Shown piece by piece: positions 24,789 to 33,965 of a stretch of DNA of 64,000 nucleotides. The DNA comes from Vallitalea longa. GTDB taxonomy: Bacteria; Bacillota; Clostridia; Lachnospirales; Vallitaleaceae. The stretch spans positions 124,001 to 188,000 of the forward strand of contig NZ_BRLB01000001.1 of the NCBI RefSeq assembly GCF_027923465.1, in the 5' to 3' direction. The notes under the pieces are model-generated. The model was not told where the DNA came from and made no database searches. It worked only from the letters and a program-made list of their open reading frames with translations. The stretch's first letter is position 1. Each line of letters begins with the position of its first letter. The position numbers and the translations under genes are program-made.

Positions 24789-25805
24789 CTATTTGTCCTT
24801 ACCTCTAACGAAATCAGATACGACTCTGGTTAGTGGAACTGGACTTACCTGAAAGGAACCATTATCATTAACTGTAATAAGAGTTCCTCCTCTTTGTGTA
24901 TGCCTCTTTACAATATTTCTATATCCGAGATAATCTATAGACATTCCATATGTCATCATAATACCTTTATAAGTTAACGAAAGAGTATTCAAATGGTCAT
25001 GTCCACAGAATATCCCTTTAATTGTATTATTATCTAATGCTTGTTGAAAAAAATCACATTCATATTTTGTTATTCCAAAATAATCGTTACTTTCACCGAT
25101 ACTTCCAAAATTATATTGAATGCTTTTATCTCCAAGTTTCATTTTCTCATAAGCTTCTTTAAATTCAGGTAGGGGCATATGAAAAAATGCCAAAGCCTGT
25201 AGATCTGAATTTTGTTTTTTTAGTTTCAATAACTCTTGTGTACACCAATTGGTCTGATCTTCATGTATGCAATCAAACCCACTGAAGAACCATCCATCAC
25301 CATACATATTAGAATCTAAAATAACTAGTGCCATTATTAACGCATTTTCATCATTCACTAATTTAATTATATAATTACCAACACCAGTAAGCTCTTTCTT
25401 TCCTTTTGCAAAAATACTATACTCACCATTCATAATTATATCAGCTATCTGATCTTTATTTCCTTTTGAACCCATTTCAATATCGTGATTACCAAATAAA
25501 AAAGCATATGGAATCTTAAAACCATCCATGAAAGCAACTAGTTTTTTGGCTTGCTTAATATTATTTCTTGTACCTGATCTGAATATAAATGGAAATATAC
25601 TGTCACCAGTCAAAATTATCAAATCAGGATTAGTTTTTTTAATCAATACAGTTACAGCTTCCATCCCTAATCTATCTTTTTTACGACATATTAAACCAAA
25701 TCCCAAATGTAAATCTGTCAGTTGTAATATTTTATATGGTTTACTTCCAATTTTTATAGCATAATGTTCATCTTTATCTTTATAAAATTCAGGATTCCTA
25801 TACAT
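24789..25805 (-). CDS. Calcineurin-like metallophosphoesterase
   Basis: A phosphoesterase of about 338 residues with the full metal-binding set: LQLTDLHLGFG (Asp-x-His), LTGDSIFPF (Gly-Asp), FGNHDIE, AFFHMP and the closing GIFCGHDH. Members hydrolyse phosphomonoesters, phosphodiesters or nucleotides with two metal ions. No signal peptide is visible, so a cytoplasmic place is likely. The ATG at 25805 is chosen because the GGAGG at 25814-25818 lies eight bases before it; the ATG five codons earlier overlaps that GGAGG. It follows the permease gene by 18 bases, so the two are probably co-transcribed. The physiological substrate is unknown. Confidence 0.88.
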   Translation of the reverse strand: MYRNPEFYKDKDEHYAIKIGSKPYKILQLTDLHLGFGLICRKKDRLGMEAVTVLIKKTNPDLIILTGDSIFPFIFRSGTRNNIKQAKKLVAFMDGFKIPYAFLFGNHDIEMGSKGNKDQIADIIMNGEYSIFAKGKKELTGVGNYIIKLVNDENALIMALVILDSNMYGDGWFFSGFDCIHEDQTNWCTQELLKLKKQNSDLQALAFFHMPLPEFKEAYEKMKLGDKSIQYNFGSIGESNDYFGITKYECDFFQQALDNNTIKGIFCGHDHLNTLSLTYKGIMMTYGMSIDYLGYRNIVKRHTQRGGTLITVNDNGSFQVSPVPLTRVVSDFVRGKDK

Positions 25806-25823
25806 ATCATTATCCTCCATCCA

Positions 25824-26978
25824 TTAAGTTAATGGTACCATAGCTCCGATTGCACATATTATAGTAGATATTATCATTATAACCTGAAATGGTAACCTTC
25901 CAAATCCACCACATATTGGACTGGTTCCAGCTTTTTTTCTAGATTTATTATATGTAAACACAAGCATTACAGCAACAAGCACTACAACTCCTGACATGAT
26001 TCTTGTTAATATTATAAAACTACTTACTCCAAATATAGCAAATAGTACTGATGGTATTGTCGCTAATAACCAACATACTTTATTATTTATGCCGATTTGT
26101 TCATGAACCACATCACGAAGACTTAATGTATTTGACCAGAACGTAGTTAATAAGGCAAACAATGAAAACAAACCTGCAAGTACAGCTGCCCATGTCCCAA
26201 TATTTTCACCTAATTGAAGATATGCAAGTTCTTTATCAAGTGGTCCATTTACTCCTATCAAAACTGTTATTGTCACAATTAGAGCAAATAGAGAAGATAT
26301 GCCAAAACCTAAAAATATAGAAGTCCTTATTTTCTTGGCATTGCCATTAAGCCCTTTTACAGATTGTATAACTGCTTGATTAGCAGAAGTTGCAAAAACA
26401 ACCATACTGTATAACCCTAATAGATTATTGATATGTACTTTTGATGCTCTAATTCCATTAATTGGTCCAACAAAAGTTGCAATACTTATGGTTGCAACTA
26501 TTACAATTAAAATAGATACTGTATATTTCTGTGCAATTCCAACAGCTTTCATTCCCATAAAAACTACTATTCCTGCTACTATATAATATATTAATTGTGC
26601 TACTGAAAATGGCACATGTATCCAGTTTTCTATAATCTGTGCTCCACCATTTATATTGCCACTAACCCCAACAATAATAGCTAATCCATAAATAGTGAAC
26701 ATGATCCATCCAAAAATTTTCTTGGTTTTGCCACTGAACAGCTCTCCTTCAAAACTCTTCACCAACTGAACTCCTCCATTATTGTAGGATAATTCAGCAA
26801 TAATCAAATGTAAAACAACATTTATGAAATATGCTAATATTACCATTAGAATTACATCTCTTAAATTATTCTTTGTTGCTAAATAAGGTACTGCGATAAT
26901 TCCTGTTCCGATACTGTGTCCAACTATCATACTGGTAGCTTCATACACAGTAAAATCAGCTTCACTCTTTATCTTCAT
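25824..26978 (-). CDS. Amino-acid permease-like membrane transporter (APC superfamily)
   Basis: A 384-residue protein with about eleven hydrophobic segments. The first helix carries ATSMIVGHSIGTGIIAVPYLA; the Gly-rich GxGI(I/L)A turn is the substrate/ion-binding break of APC-superfamily carriers. The segment GLYSMVVFATSANQAVIQSVKGL and the overall length fit the amino-acid/auxin or Trp/Tyr/Ser permease branches; the GerAB germination branch is another distant possibility. GGGAGG lies before the ATG. It is co-oriented with the phosphoesterase gene, and a GntR regulator is upstream. Substrate unknown. Confidence 0.75.
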   Translation of the reverse strand: MKIKSEADFTVYEATSMIVGHSIGTGIIAVPYLATKNNLRDVILMVILAYFINVVLHLIIAELSYNNGGVQLVKSFEGELFSGKTKKIFGWIMFTIYGLAIIVGVSGNINGGAQIIENWIHVPFSVAQLIYYIVAGIVVFMGMKAVGIAQKYTVSILIVIVATISIATFVGPINGIRASKVHINNLLGLYSMVVFATSANQAVIQSVKGLNGNAKKIRTSIFLGFGISSLFALIVTITVLIGVNGPLDKELAYLQLGENIGTWAAVLAGLFSLFALLTTFWSNTLSLRDVVHEQIGINNKVCWLLATIPSVLFAIFGVSSFIILTRIMSGVVVLVAVMLVFTYNKSRKKAGTSPICGGFGRLPFQVIMIISTIICAIGAMVPLT

Positions 26979-27034
26979 CTTTTCCTCCCAAATAATACTT
27001 AATCCATAACTAAATGCTTTTTACGATTATATTG

Positions 27035-27544
27035 CTAATTATGTTGGATGATATGACATGTTATATTATCACATTCAAAGAATCTGATAAATGAACACAC
27101 AAGGCAATTCACCATCACTGTTAAATAACCATTAATTGGTTTACTACCACTAAAATGCCAACAAGGACAAGTCATATCCTCCATACCAAATTTTCCTACA
27201 GCAAGTGTCTCTATATCTCCATCTTGGTTTAGAAACGGCTTTCCCATATACTGTACATTACCTAATAATAATAATTTTTCTTCTAGCGTTTTATCTTCAT
27301 ATTCCTTGGCAAAATTTCTCGAATTTTTCAATCTAGCTCCAGTTTTACAACAAGCTCTATCATACATTACTTTACTTATAGTATCATAGTCTAGAAGCTC
27401 TTCACATTTCTTCATGACAGAAGCCATAAAATTAGCTTCGTTTTGTTTTGGATTATTCTTGTCCTTAGGATAATCAACATTCATAATCTCTTTAATAATG
27501 TTTTCATCAACATTTACTTTCTTAAGATATTGCTCAAATGCCAT
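27035..27544 (-). CDS. Cys-rich hypothetical protein
   Basis: A 169-residue cytoplasmic protein that I do not recognise with certainty. Cys residues fall in groups: DRACCKTG in the middle, DMTCPCWHFSG at about residue 130, and NCLVCSF, ECDN and TCHI in the C-terminal part, so metal or cluster binding is possible. The N-terminal half is helical and charged. The C-terminal ~25 residues look less regular than the rest, but no alternative frame gives a better continuation. The gene starts after TATGGAG and lies between the permease and GntR genes. Nothing in the context gives a function. Confidence 0.6.
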   Translation of the reverse strand: MAFEQYLKKVNVDENIIKEIMNVDYPKDKNNPKQNEANFMASVMKKCEELLDYDTISKVMYDRACCKTGARLKNSRNFAKEYEDKTLEEKLLLLGNVQYMGKPFLNQDGDIETLAVGKFGMEDMTCPCWHFSGSKPINGYLTVMVNCLVCSFIRFFECDNITCHIIQHN

Positions 27545-27644
27545 ACTATAATCTCCATATTTTATTATTCCCGATATTGGGTTTATGTGAATAAATTATT
27601 TTTCTAGTCATATATATTGAAACCTTTGTAGAAATGTATATCTT

Positions 27645-28334
27645 CTAATCGTCAAATTGTATCCAAGTAGAAAGACTTATACTATTGAATTCTTTTAGAT
27701 TATTAAATAGCTCATCTAATTCAGATAATGCTTTTTTATCATCACCATCTGCAATAGCATCCATTAGTTTTGCATGACTATAATTAACTCTTGCAGTCAG
27801 CTCCTTATCAATAAAATAATTAAGATAATATTGTCTTCTAGCTAAAGCATGTTGAGGTAATAGCATCTGTCCAATAAATGGATTTTTACTGGATTTACAT
27901 AATAATCTATTAAATTCATCATCTATTCTCAAAGCTTCTATTGCAGGTGCCCATTCCTCAGTAACTTTTCTATATTCAGTAGCTAATTGTCTTAACTTAT
28001 CTCTTTCATCTGGAAATGCATATTTTGCAGCTCTTTTGACAACTAACTCTTCTAGTACTTTTCTAGGTTCCATTTGTAGCAATAATTCATCAACAGTAAC
28101 TATACGTATTAAAATTCCTTTACGAGGAATGGTTTTAAATAAATGTGTTGGCTCTAGTCGTTTTAATGCTTCACGTACTGGTGTACGTCCAATATCTAGA
28201 TATTCACTAATTTCTTTTTCAGAAACGATACTTCCAGGCTTCAATTCTGCCGTAACAATCATTTCTTCTATTTTCTTACTTGCATCATCAACTAAGAAAT
28301 CAACATTTTTTTGCTTAAACTTATCGTTTTCCAT
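27645..28334 (-). CDS. GntR-family regulator, FadR/FCD subfamily
   Basis: A 229-residue regulator. The winged helix-turn-helix at residues ~10-75 has the hallmark LKPGSIVSEKEISEYLDIGRTPVREALKRLE, and residues ~85-220 form the all-helical FCD ligand domain that usually binds carboxylates through a metal. It is transcribed divergently from the BenE-type transporter and FAD oxidoreductase genes, so it most likely represses or activates that operon in response to an organic acid. Palindromes between the two genes are candidate operators. AAGGAG precedes the ATG. Confidence 0.92.
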   Translation of the reverse strand: MENDKFKQKNVDFLVDDASKKIEEMIVTAELKPGSIVSEKEISEYLDIGRTPVREALKRLEPTHLFKTIPRKGILIRIVTVDELLLQMEPRKVLEELVVKRAAKYAFPDERDKLRQLATEYRKVTEEWAPAIEALRIDDEFNRLLCKSSKNPFIGQMLLPQHALARRQYYLNYFIDKELTARVNYSHAKLMDAIADGDDKKALSELDELFNNLKEFNSISLSTWIQFDD

Positions 28335-28534
28335 TGTTATTCTCCTTCCTCTCCTATTGAATTATATCATAATTAATATTTTTATCATATATGCAAAAAT
28401 ATATTTTTCATCTACTTATGATGTCTTATCTTACTATTCCAGATGATTGCTGTATTCAACATAGAACTTTTACATAATCCCTATATTCATATTGACTTTT
28501 TCGACATAAAATGATAAATTATTATAATATATCA

Positions 28535-28571
28535 GTAATATATTACATGTATACCATTAATATATTATGGT
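28535..28571. promoter_or_regulatory. Two palindromes in the GntR/transporter divergent region
   Basis: GTAATATATTAC (28535-28546) is a perfect palindrome. A second site, ACCAT-TAATATATT-ATGGT (28553-28571), has five-base inverted ends around the same TAATATATT core. They lie in the 357-base gap between the divergent genes, upstream of the transporter, and are candidate GntR operators. Confidence 0.45.
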
Positions 28572-28691
28572 CTATAATTTAATCTACTAAACTTCACTAT
28601 ATTGAAAATACATTTTATGAGCAAAATCGACAATCCAAATGTATTACATATAGAGTTGTTAAGCCCTATCATAATTTTAAGGAGGATTTTT

Positions 28692-29975
28692 ATGAATAAT
28701 AACAGCATTATTCAAGGTATCAAAGATCTACCAAAACATTTAAATTCCAAAACAATAAGTTCAGGTGTCATTGCAGGTATTTTCGGATGGTGTACAGCAC
28801 TCATTTTATTCGCTAATGGTAACGCTTGTGGATGGAGTATGCAAGAAACATCTTCTTGGATTTTTGCATGTTGGGTATTCGGACCTATTTTAGGAATCAT
28901 TCTATCTCTAAAATATAAAGAGCCTATCCCAGGTGCTTGGTCAATATCAGGGGCAGCAATTGTGGTTTCAGGTGCTGGTGCAGGTTACTCGTTGCAGCAA
29001 TTATGTACAGGATTTTTATTAGCTGGTATTTTGGTATTCATATTAGGTATAACAGGATTAATCAGTAAGGTAATGAAATTCTTGCCTATGCCTATCGTAA
29101 TGGGAATGACTGCCGGTTGTTTGTTTAAATTCGTAACGAACATGGTAAATTATATCTTCAATTGGTCAAGCAACATGAGCGAACCTAATTATAGCAAATA
29201 TCTATTGATTGCCTTCATTGCAATTGCAGCATGGTTGATATTTACTAAGCTTAGACCAGTGATTAAGGTTATACCTCCAATCTTAGCAGCTTTTGCAGTA
29301 GTAATAATATGTGTATTCGCTTTTGGATTATATGATGCTTCAGCTCTAGAGGGCATTAAATTCTATGGTCCAAAATTTATAGGATATTCTTTTGAAAACG
29401 TTGGTGGTGTATTCGTATCAGTTTCTCTTCCTCTAGCACTTCTTGTAATCGGTGCAGAAAATGCACAAGCCATAGGTGTATTAAAGAGCCAAGATTACGA
29501 ACCACCAATTAAAAGTATGACTATATGGTCAGGTATCGGTGGTATTGTCACTTCTCTATTCGGCGGACACAATGCTAATATCGCAGGTCCTATGACTGCA
29601 ATAGTTGCATCCGAAGAGTCAGGAGATAATAAAGATGACCGTTACGCTGCTTCTGTCGTATGTGGTATATGGTGTTCTATCATTGGTATCTTCGCTAGTT
29701 TATTAGTACCTTTCTTAAGTACTATGCCTCTTAATTTAATCTATTTGGTAGCAGGTCTAGCAATGGTGGGAGTTATACTATCTTCACTACAATCAGCATT
29801 CAAAGCTAATAAATTCCAAGTTTCAGCTTTCTTCTCATTCTTTATAGCATTATCACAGAAATCATTCTTAGGAATCGGTTCAGCTTTTTGGGCATTGCTG
29901 GTTGGAATTATCATAGCAGCAGTATTAGAAACTAAAGATTTGAAAGCAATTATCAACAGCAAAAACAGAAAATGA
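28692..29975 (+). CDS. BenE-family (benzoate/H+ symporter-like) permease
   Basis: A 427-residue permease with about 11-12 membrane segments. The ATG at 28692 is chosen because AAGGAGG lies six bases before it; an earlier in-frame ATG has no site. A hallmark FGGHNANIAGPMTAIVA near the C-terminal third corresponds to the conserved GGHxxN-x-A segment of BenE proteins in the NCS2-like fold, and IPGAWSISGAAIVVSGAGAG matches the N-terminal substrate segment. It should import an organic anion with protons. The FAD-dependent oxidoreductase starts 13 bases after its stop, so the two are one operon, probably under the divergent GntR regulator. The name benzoate should not be taken literally. Confidence 0.8.
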   Translation: MNNNSIIQGIKDLPKHLNSKTISSGVIAGIFGWCTALILFANGNACGWSMQETSSWIFACWVFGPILGIILSLKYKEPIPGAWSISGAAIVVSGAGAGYSLQQLCTGFLLAGILVFILGITGLISKVMKFLPMPIVMGMTAGCLFKFVTNMVNYIFNWSSNMSEPNYSKYLLIAFIAIAAWLIFTKLRPVIKVIPPILAAFAVVIICVFAFGLYDASALEGIKFYGPKFIGYSFENVGGVFVSVSLPLALLVIGAENAQAIGVLKSQDYEPPIKSMTIWSGIGGIVTSLFGGHNANIAGPMTAIVASEESGDNKDDRYAASVVCGIWCSIIGIFASLLVPFLSTMPLNLIYLVAGLAMVGVILSSLQSAFKANKFQVSAFFSFFIALSQKSFLGIGSAFWALLVGIIIAAVLETKDLKAIINSKNRK

Positions 29976-29988
29976 TGAGGAATAGATT

Positions 29989-31347
29989 ATGAAAAAATAT
30001 AAAAGTCTAATTGTATATGATTCAAATTGTGATTTACCAATATATGATGAAGTAGATGTCTTAGTTGCCGGTGGTGGACCAGCTGGTATAGCTGCCGCAG
30101 AAACAGCAGCCAGACATGGTAACAAAACATTGCTTGTGGAAAGGCTTGGTTTCCTTGGTGGAGCATCTGTAGCAGGTTACTCAGGTACATTCTGCGGAAT
30201 GTTCTATGGATGTGACAATCCATTGGAAGAAGAACCAAAACAAGCGGTTTTCGGCTGGACCAACAAGTTCTATGAGGCATTAAAAGAAAGAAATGGTGTT
30301 ACAAAGCCTCAACCATACGGTAAAACATTCTTGGTTCCACACGACCCACAAATATTCAAAGAAACTGCTGAAGATATGATCTTACATGCAGGAGGGAAAA
30401 TATTATATCATTCCACAATAGTCGGTGTCATCAAAGATGATGATGAGTTCAAAGGTGTTGTCATCGATACCAAAAGTGGTTTTGCCCAGATAAAAGCAAA
30501 AGCAATTGTTGATGCTACAGGTGATGCTGATATCATCTATCGTGCCGGTTATGAATACACAATGGGAGATAATGGTGTTATCCAGAATCCCACTATGATA
30601 TTCCGTCTTGCAGGTGTTGATGTGAAAAAGTTCTTCGATTACTGGGGTGAAGACAGAATCTCACCTGACAAAGTAACTGAAGCCATGAAAGACGCTATTG
30701 GAAAAGGAGCACATCTTCCTAGACTAAAAGTATGGGTATATCATACAACAAGACCTAATGAATTATTCATGAATGTAACATTGATTACTGGTAGAGATGG
30801 GCGACTTCTCAATGTTCTTGATCCAGATGACCATACGGAAGCAGAACAAGTTGCACGTAAACAAGTCAATGAATATGCTAAGTTTTTCAAAGAGTACATT
30901 CCAGGTTGTGAAAACTCCTTTATCAATGATTTATCTTGTGAAGTGGGCGTGAGACAAACAAGAAGTATAGTAGGACTTGAAAGACTACGTAATGATGATG
31001 TGGCAGAAGCCAGAAAAAGAAGTGACGGAATAGTTGCTTGTCCATGGCCAATTGAATTACATAATGGGGAAACCCCTTACCTATTCTGGTTGATCAATAA
31101 CTATTATGAAGTTCCTTATGGTGCATTAGTACCGGCTGTTGGTGAAAATCTGATTGTTGCTGGCAGGAACTTAAGTGCCGAACATCAGGCATTGGCAAGT
31201 TGTCGTGTAATAGCTCAATGTTTTGGTTACGGACACGCAGCTGGATTGGCGGCAGATAAATCAGTTAAAGAAAATATCAAGTTCAGAGATATAAAAGGTG
31301 AAGAAATAAGAAGATTATTAAACCTTGAAGATGCACGTTTAGGATAA
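29989..31347 (+). CDS. FAD-dependent oxidoreductase
   Basis: A 452-residue flavoprotein. The dinucleotide-binding motif DVLVAGGGPAGIAAAETAARHG (GxGxxG) lies at residues ~25-45, followed by LLVERLGFLGGASV, and AIVDATGDADIIYRAGYE is the second FAD-contact motif. A closing segment, ENLIVAGRNLSAEHQALASCRVIAQCFGYGHAAGLAA, is typical of the PF12831-type FAD-dependent oxidoreductases found in catabolic clusters. It lies in an operon with the BenE-like permease. It probably oxidises the imported acid or a product; the substrate cannot be read from sequence. GAGGAAT precedes the ATG. Confidence 0.88.
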   Translation: MKKYKSLIVYDSNCDLPIYDEVDVLVAGGGPAGIAAAETAARHGNKTLLVERLGFLGGASVAGYSGTFCGMFYGCDNPLEEEPKQAVFGWTNKFYEALKERNGVTKPQPYGKTFLVPHDPQIFKETAEDMILHAGGKILYHSTIVGVIKDDDEFKGVVIDTKSGFAQIKAKAIVDATGDADIIYRAGYEYTMGDNGVIQNPTMIFRLAGVDVKKFFDYWGEDRISPDKVTEAMKDAIGKGAHLPRLKVWVYHTTRPNELFMNVTLITGRDGRLLNVLDPDDHTEAEQVARKQVNEYAKFFKEYIPGCENSFINDLSCEVGVRQTRSIVGLERLRNDDVAEARKRSDGIVACPWPIELHNGETPYLFWLINNYYEVPYGALVPAVGENLIVAGRNLSAEHQALASCRVIAQCFGYGHAAGLAADKSVKENIKFRDIKGEEIRRLLNLEDARLG

Positions 31348-31393
31348 AAAAGTATAAAATAGTATATATATATTTCTCTTTATTTACTTAATA

Positions 31394-31425
31394 TAGCCAA
31401 GCAGATTTATTGCTTGGCTAATTTT
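31394..31425 (+). terminator. Terminator after the FAD oxidoreductase
   Basis: A perfect 10-bp stem, TAGCCAAGCA with TGCTTGGCTA, closes a seven-base loop and is followed by ATTTTATGTT on the plus strand. It lies about 45 bases after the stop codon. Confidence 0.75.
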
Positions 31426-31529
31426 ATGTTGAATACATTTTTCAATTAATATAACTCTATATCAAACATGACATAGTGCAATTGTCTTATCCAGTAATAA
31501 TATACTGATTATTACACTAAAATACAATA

Positions 31530-32915
31530 CTACAATTCTAATCCAAAAAATTTAACTGCATTGTTAAAGCAGATATCCTTAACCATCTCTCCTAGTACTT
31601 GGTAATCTTCTGGATACTCTCCATTATCAACTAATTCTCCTAATCGGTTACAGAGAATCCTTCTGAAATACTCGTGGCGACCATAACTAGTGAAACTGCG
31701 TGAATCAGTTAACATACCGATGAATTTACTAATCAATCCAGCTTCAAACTGTTCGTCAAGCTGATTGGAAATACCTCTTACATGATCTTGGAACCACCAT
31801 GCTGCACCAAACTGTATGTATGGTGAAAAATTCCCAGCCATTGATGATAGAACAGTATTATCATTAGGATTAAGACTATAGAGTACAGTTTTCGGTAAGA
31901 TATCATTAGCTGATAGATAGTTGAAAAATCCACCAAGCTGATTAGCATCTACACAGTTTCCAACACTATCACAACCGACATTAGCTCCTTTTTCTCGGAA
32001 TAATTCTGCATTGACATTCCTAAGTGCATTCATATGCAATTGCATAGCCATGTTGTTTTTCTTGAACTGCTCCGCCAAGAATCTTAACATCTCACCTGTA
32101 AAACATGTTATTTCATTATCTGTCAAAGGTTCATATTTCATAGCCTTAGCAAAAATATCAGAAGCTCCTTGTTCATTAGAGTATCGAAATTGAACAAATC
32201 CTATATCAGCAAGAATGCATCCAACATCTTTGAATCTCCCTATTGACATTTTCAATGAGTCTTTTAGATCTTCCAGACTGTTTATCTCCATGTTATTGCT
32301 CTTAGCTAATTTTTTAACTGAATCAACAAAGATATCAGTATCCACATGAACAACCGCATCAGGTCTAAATGTTGGCAATACTTTAAAAGGTATAGCTTCA
32401 TCTTCACTTATCTTACTATGGTATTCCAGTGAATCAAAAGGCTCATCTGTAGTACAGAGTGCCTTGACTCCCATTTTGTTAAGCAATCCTACAGCATCAA
32501 ATCCAGGTTGTTTCAGAATTTCCTCACATTCATCATATATTTCTTTACATGTTGATGGATTAAGAGGTTTTGTAATTCCAAAATACCTTTGTAATTCTAG
32601 ATGAGTCCAATGATAAAGTGGACTTCCAGGTATTCTTGCTACTGTATATGCCCATTTTTCAAATTTCTCATAATCTGGTGCATCTCCAGTGATATACTTC
32701 TCATCAATACCTAAGTTTCTCATTGCTCTCCACTTATAGTGATCAGCATATAACCATACCTGAGTTAGATTATCATAACTCTTTCTTTCATAAATCTCTT
32801 GGGGTGGCAGATGATTATGATAGTCAAAGATAGGCATGTCTTTTGCGTAATCTTGGAAAAGTTTTTTTGCAGGTTCATTGTCAAGCAGGAAATCTTCTTT
32901 TATAAATGATTTCAT
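31530..32915 (-). CDS. uxaC: Uronate isomerase
   Basis: A 461-residue amidohydrolase-fold enzyme that interconverts D-glucuronate and D-fructuronate, or D-galacturonate and D-tagaturonate, the first step of uronic-acid breakdown. Family landmarks: the metal-binding DYHNHLPPQEI near residue 33, the WLYADHYKWRAMRNLGI helix, LYHWTHLELQRYFGI, ALCTTDEPFDSLEYH, MQLHMNALRNVN, and the ending SYGRHEYFRRILCNRLG. Length fits the family. It stands alone here with no UxaA/UxaB or kinase partner within view, so the rest of the pathway must lie elsewhere. AGGAGGG precedes the ATG. It is transcribed towards the FAD oxidoreductase terminator. Confidence 0.95.
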   Translation of the reverse strand: MKSFIKEDFLLDNEPAKKLFQDYAKDMPIFDYHNHLPPQEIYERKSYDNLTQVWLYADHYKWRAMRNLGIDEKYITGDAPDYEKFEKWAYTVARIPGSPLYHWTHLELQRYFGITKPLNPSTCKEIYDECEEILKQPGFDAVGLLNKMGVKALCTTDEPFDSLEYHSKISEDEAIPFKVLPTFRPDAVVHVDTDIFVDSVKKLAKSNNMEINSLEDLKDSLKMSIGRFKDVGCILADIGFVQFRYSNEQGASDIFAKAMKYEPLTDNEITCFTGEMLRFLAEQFKKNNMAMQLHMNALRNVNAELFREKGANVGCDSVGNCVDANQLGGFFNYLSANDILPKTVLYSLNPNDNTVLSSMAGNFSPYIQFGAAWWFQDHVRGISNQLDEQFEAGLISKFIGMLTDSRSFTSYGRHEYFRRILCNRLGELVDNGEYPEDYQVLGEMVKDICFNNAVKFFGLEL

Positions 32916-33056
32916 ATGTACCCTCCTCGCACTTGCATATTTCTATTAATTATATTATAAACCAATTTATATCAATATGGTTTAATTTCATATACTAATA
33001 TATTAACATACTAGTAATCGCTTTGCAATTATAATATATTTTCCTATCTAATTTAA

Positions 33057-33083
33057 ATAAAAAGCATCCTCAATAGATGCTTC
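33057..33083 (-). terminator. Terminator of the sdpR-to-nucleotidyltransferase operon
   Basis: On the minus strand GAAGCATC and GATGCTTTTTATTT form a seven-base stem plus T-run with a seven-base loop. It lies about 60 bases after the nucleotidyltransferase stop. Confidence 0.75.
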
Positions 33084-33143
33084 CTCAATAATGAATTTTA
33101 ATTCTCACCATAATATACTTCTATTATATATGTAAAGATAATT

Positions 33144-33938
33144 TCAGTAACCGTATTTCTCTATAATATGAAGTGTGAAATCACTAAGTCTTTTTCTGAA
33201 ATCCCCTTTTACCAAGTTGGAATCAGTGTTATCTATATAAAATCCTTTGAAATCATTAATAATATCCAGCTCTTCTTTTTCTTTAAAAAGTATTGAAGCA
33301 AATTCGTATACATCTTTTTTGCTTATAGACTCCAATCCGTTTGCGATACATATACACCTGATGGCTTCCCAAGCATTTTTTATCTGAGTTATTCCTCCAT
33401 TTTCAATTTCATAAGCTGATACACTATCACCTAGATTACTTACTGAATTAGCTATACGTTCTATACGAATAGGAACAAAATGTTTTGATGGAATTCTAGT
33501 ATATTTATCTGTGATATCTTGTCCATATATCACTTTGTGATGCTTGATGGAATCAAAAGCATATAACCATAATTTTGGATAACCCTTAGGTATATTCATT
33601 GAATTCCAATCATTTATTTTCCTTTTACCTGTTTTCTCAACTAAGTCTATCTCTTGCCATTGGATATCATATATTAATGGCTTTCTTGGATATTGTCTTA
33701 AAGGTAAATCCTTCTGTACATCTCTTATTATTTCTTCTACCTTATTCTTTACACTAGTAATATTATCTGATGTGGTGATGGTAATATCAATATCACTTGA
33801 CCCATCACAGAAATCTCCTCTTATTATGCTACCATCAATTATTATGCTTTTTATTTCGTCTTTTAGGATAGAATCTAATTCCATAAGCTTATGCTGTAAT
33901 AATTCAATGTTTTCTTGAACTTTATTATTTATATCCAT
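33144..33938 (-). CDS. Nucleotidyltransferase-domain protein
   Basis: A 264-residue protein with a pol-beta-type nucleotidyltransferase core: IIIDGSIIRGDFCDGSSDIDITI at about residues 30-52 gives the GS...DxD motif that holds metal and nucleotide. A third candidate Asp occurs in LIYDIQWQEIDLVEK. The C-terminal ~120 residues are helical and recall the helper domain of aminoglycoside-type nucleotidyltransferases or of MNT/HEPN proteins. It is the last gene of an operon with sdpR, sdpI and yxl-like genes. It could modify a small molecule or a protein; the substrate is unknown. A short gap of 27 bases separates it from the permease gene. Confidence 0.75.
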   Translation of the reverse strand: MDINNKVQENIELLQHKLMELDSILKDEIKSIIIDGSIIRGDFCDGSSDIDITITTSDNITSVKNKVEEIIRDVQKDLPLRQYPRKPLIYDIQWQEIDLVEKTGKRKINDWNSMNIPKGYPKLWLYAFDSIKHHKVIYGQDITDKYTRIPSKHFVPIRIERIANSVSNLGDSVSAYEIENGGITQIKNAWEAIRCICIANGLESISKKDVYEFASILFKEKEELDIINDFKGFYIDNTDSNLVKGDFRKRLSDFTLHIIEKYGY

Positions 33939-33965
33939 TAATGTTAATCTCCTTTATCTAGTATC

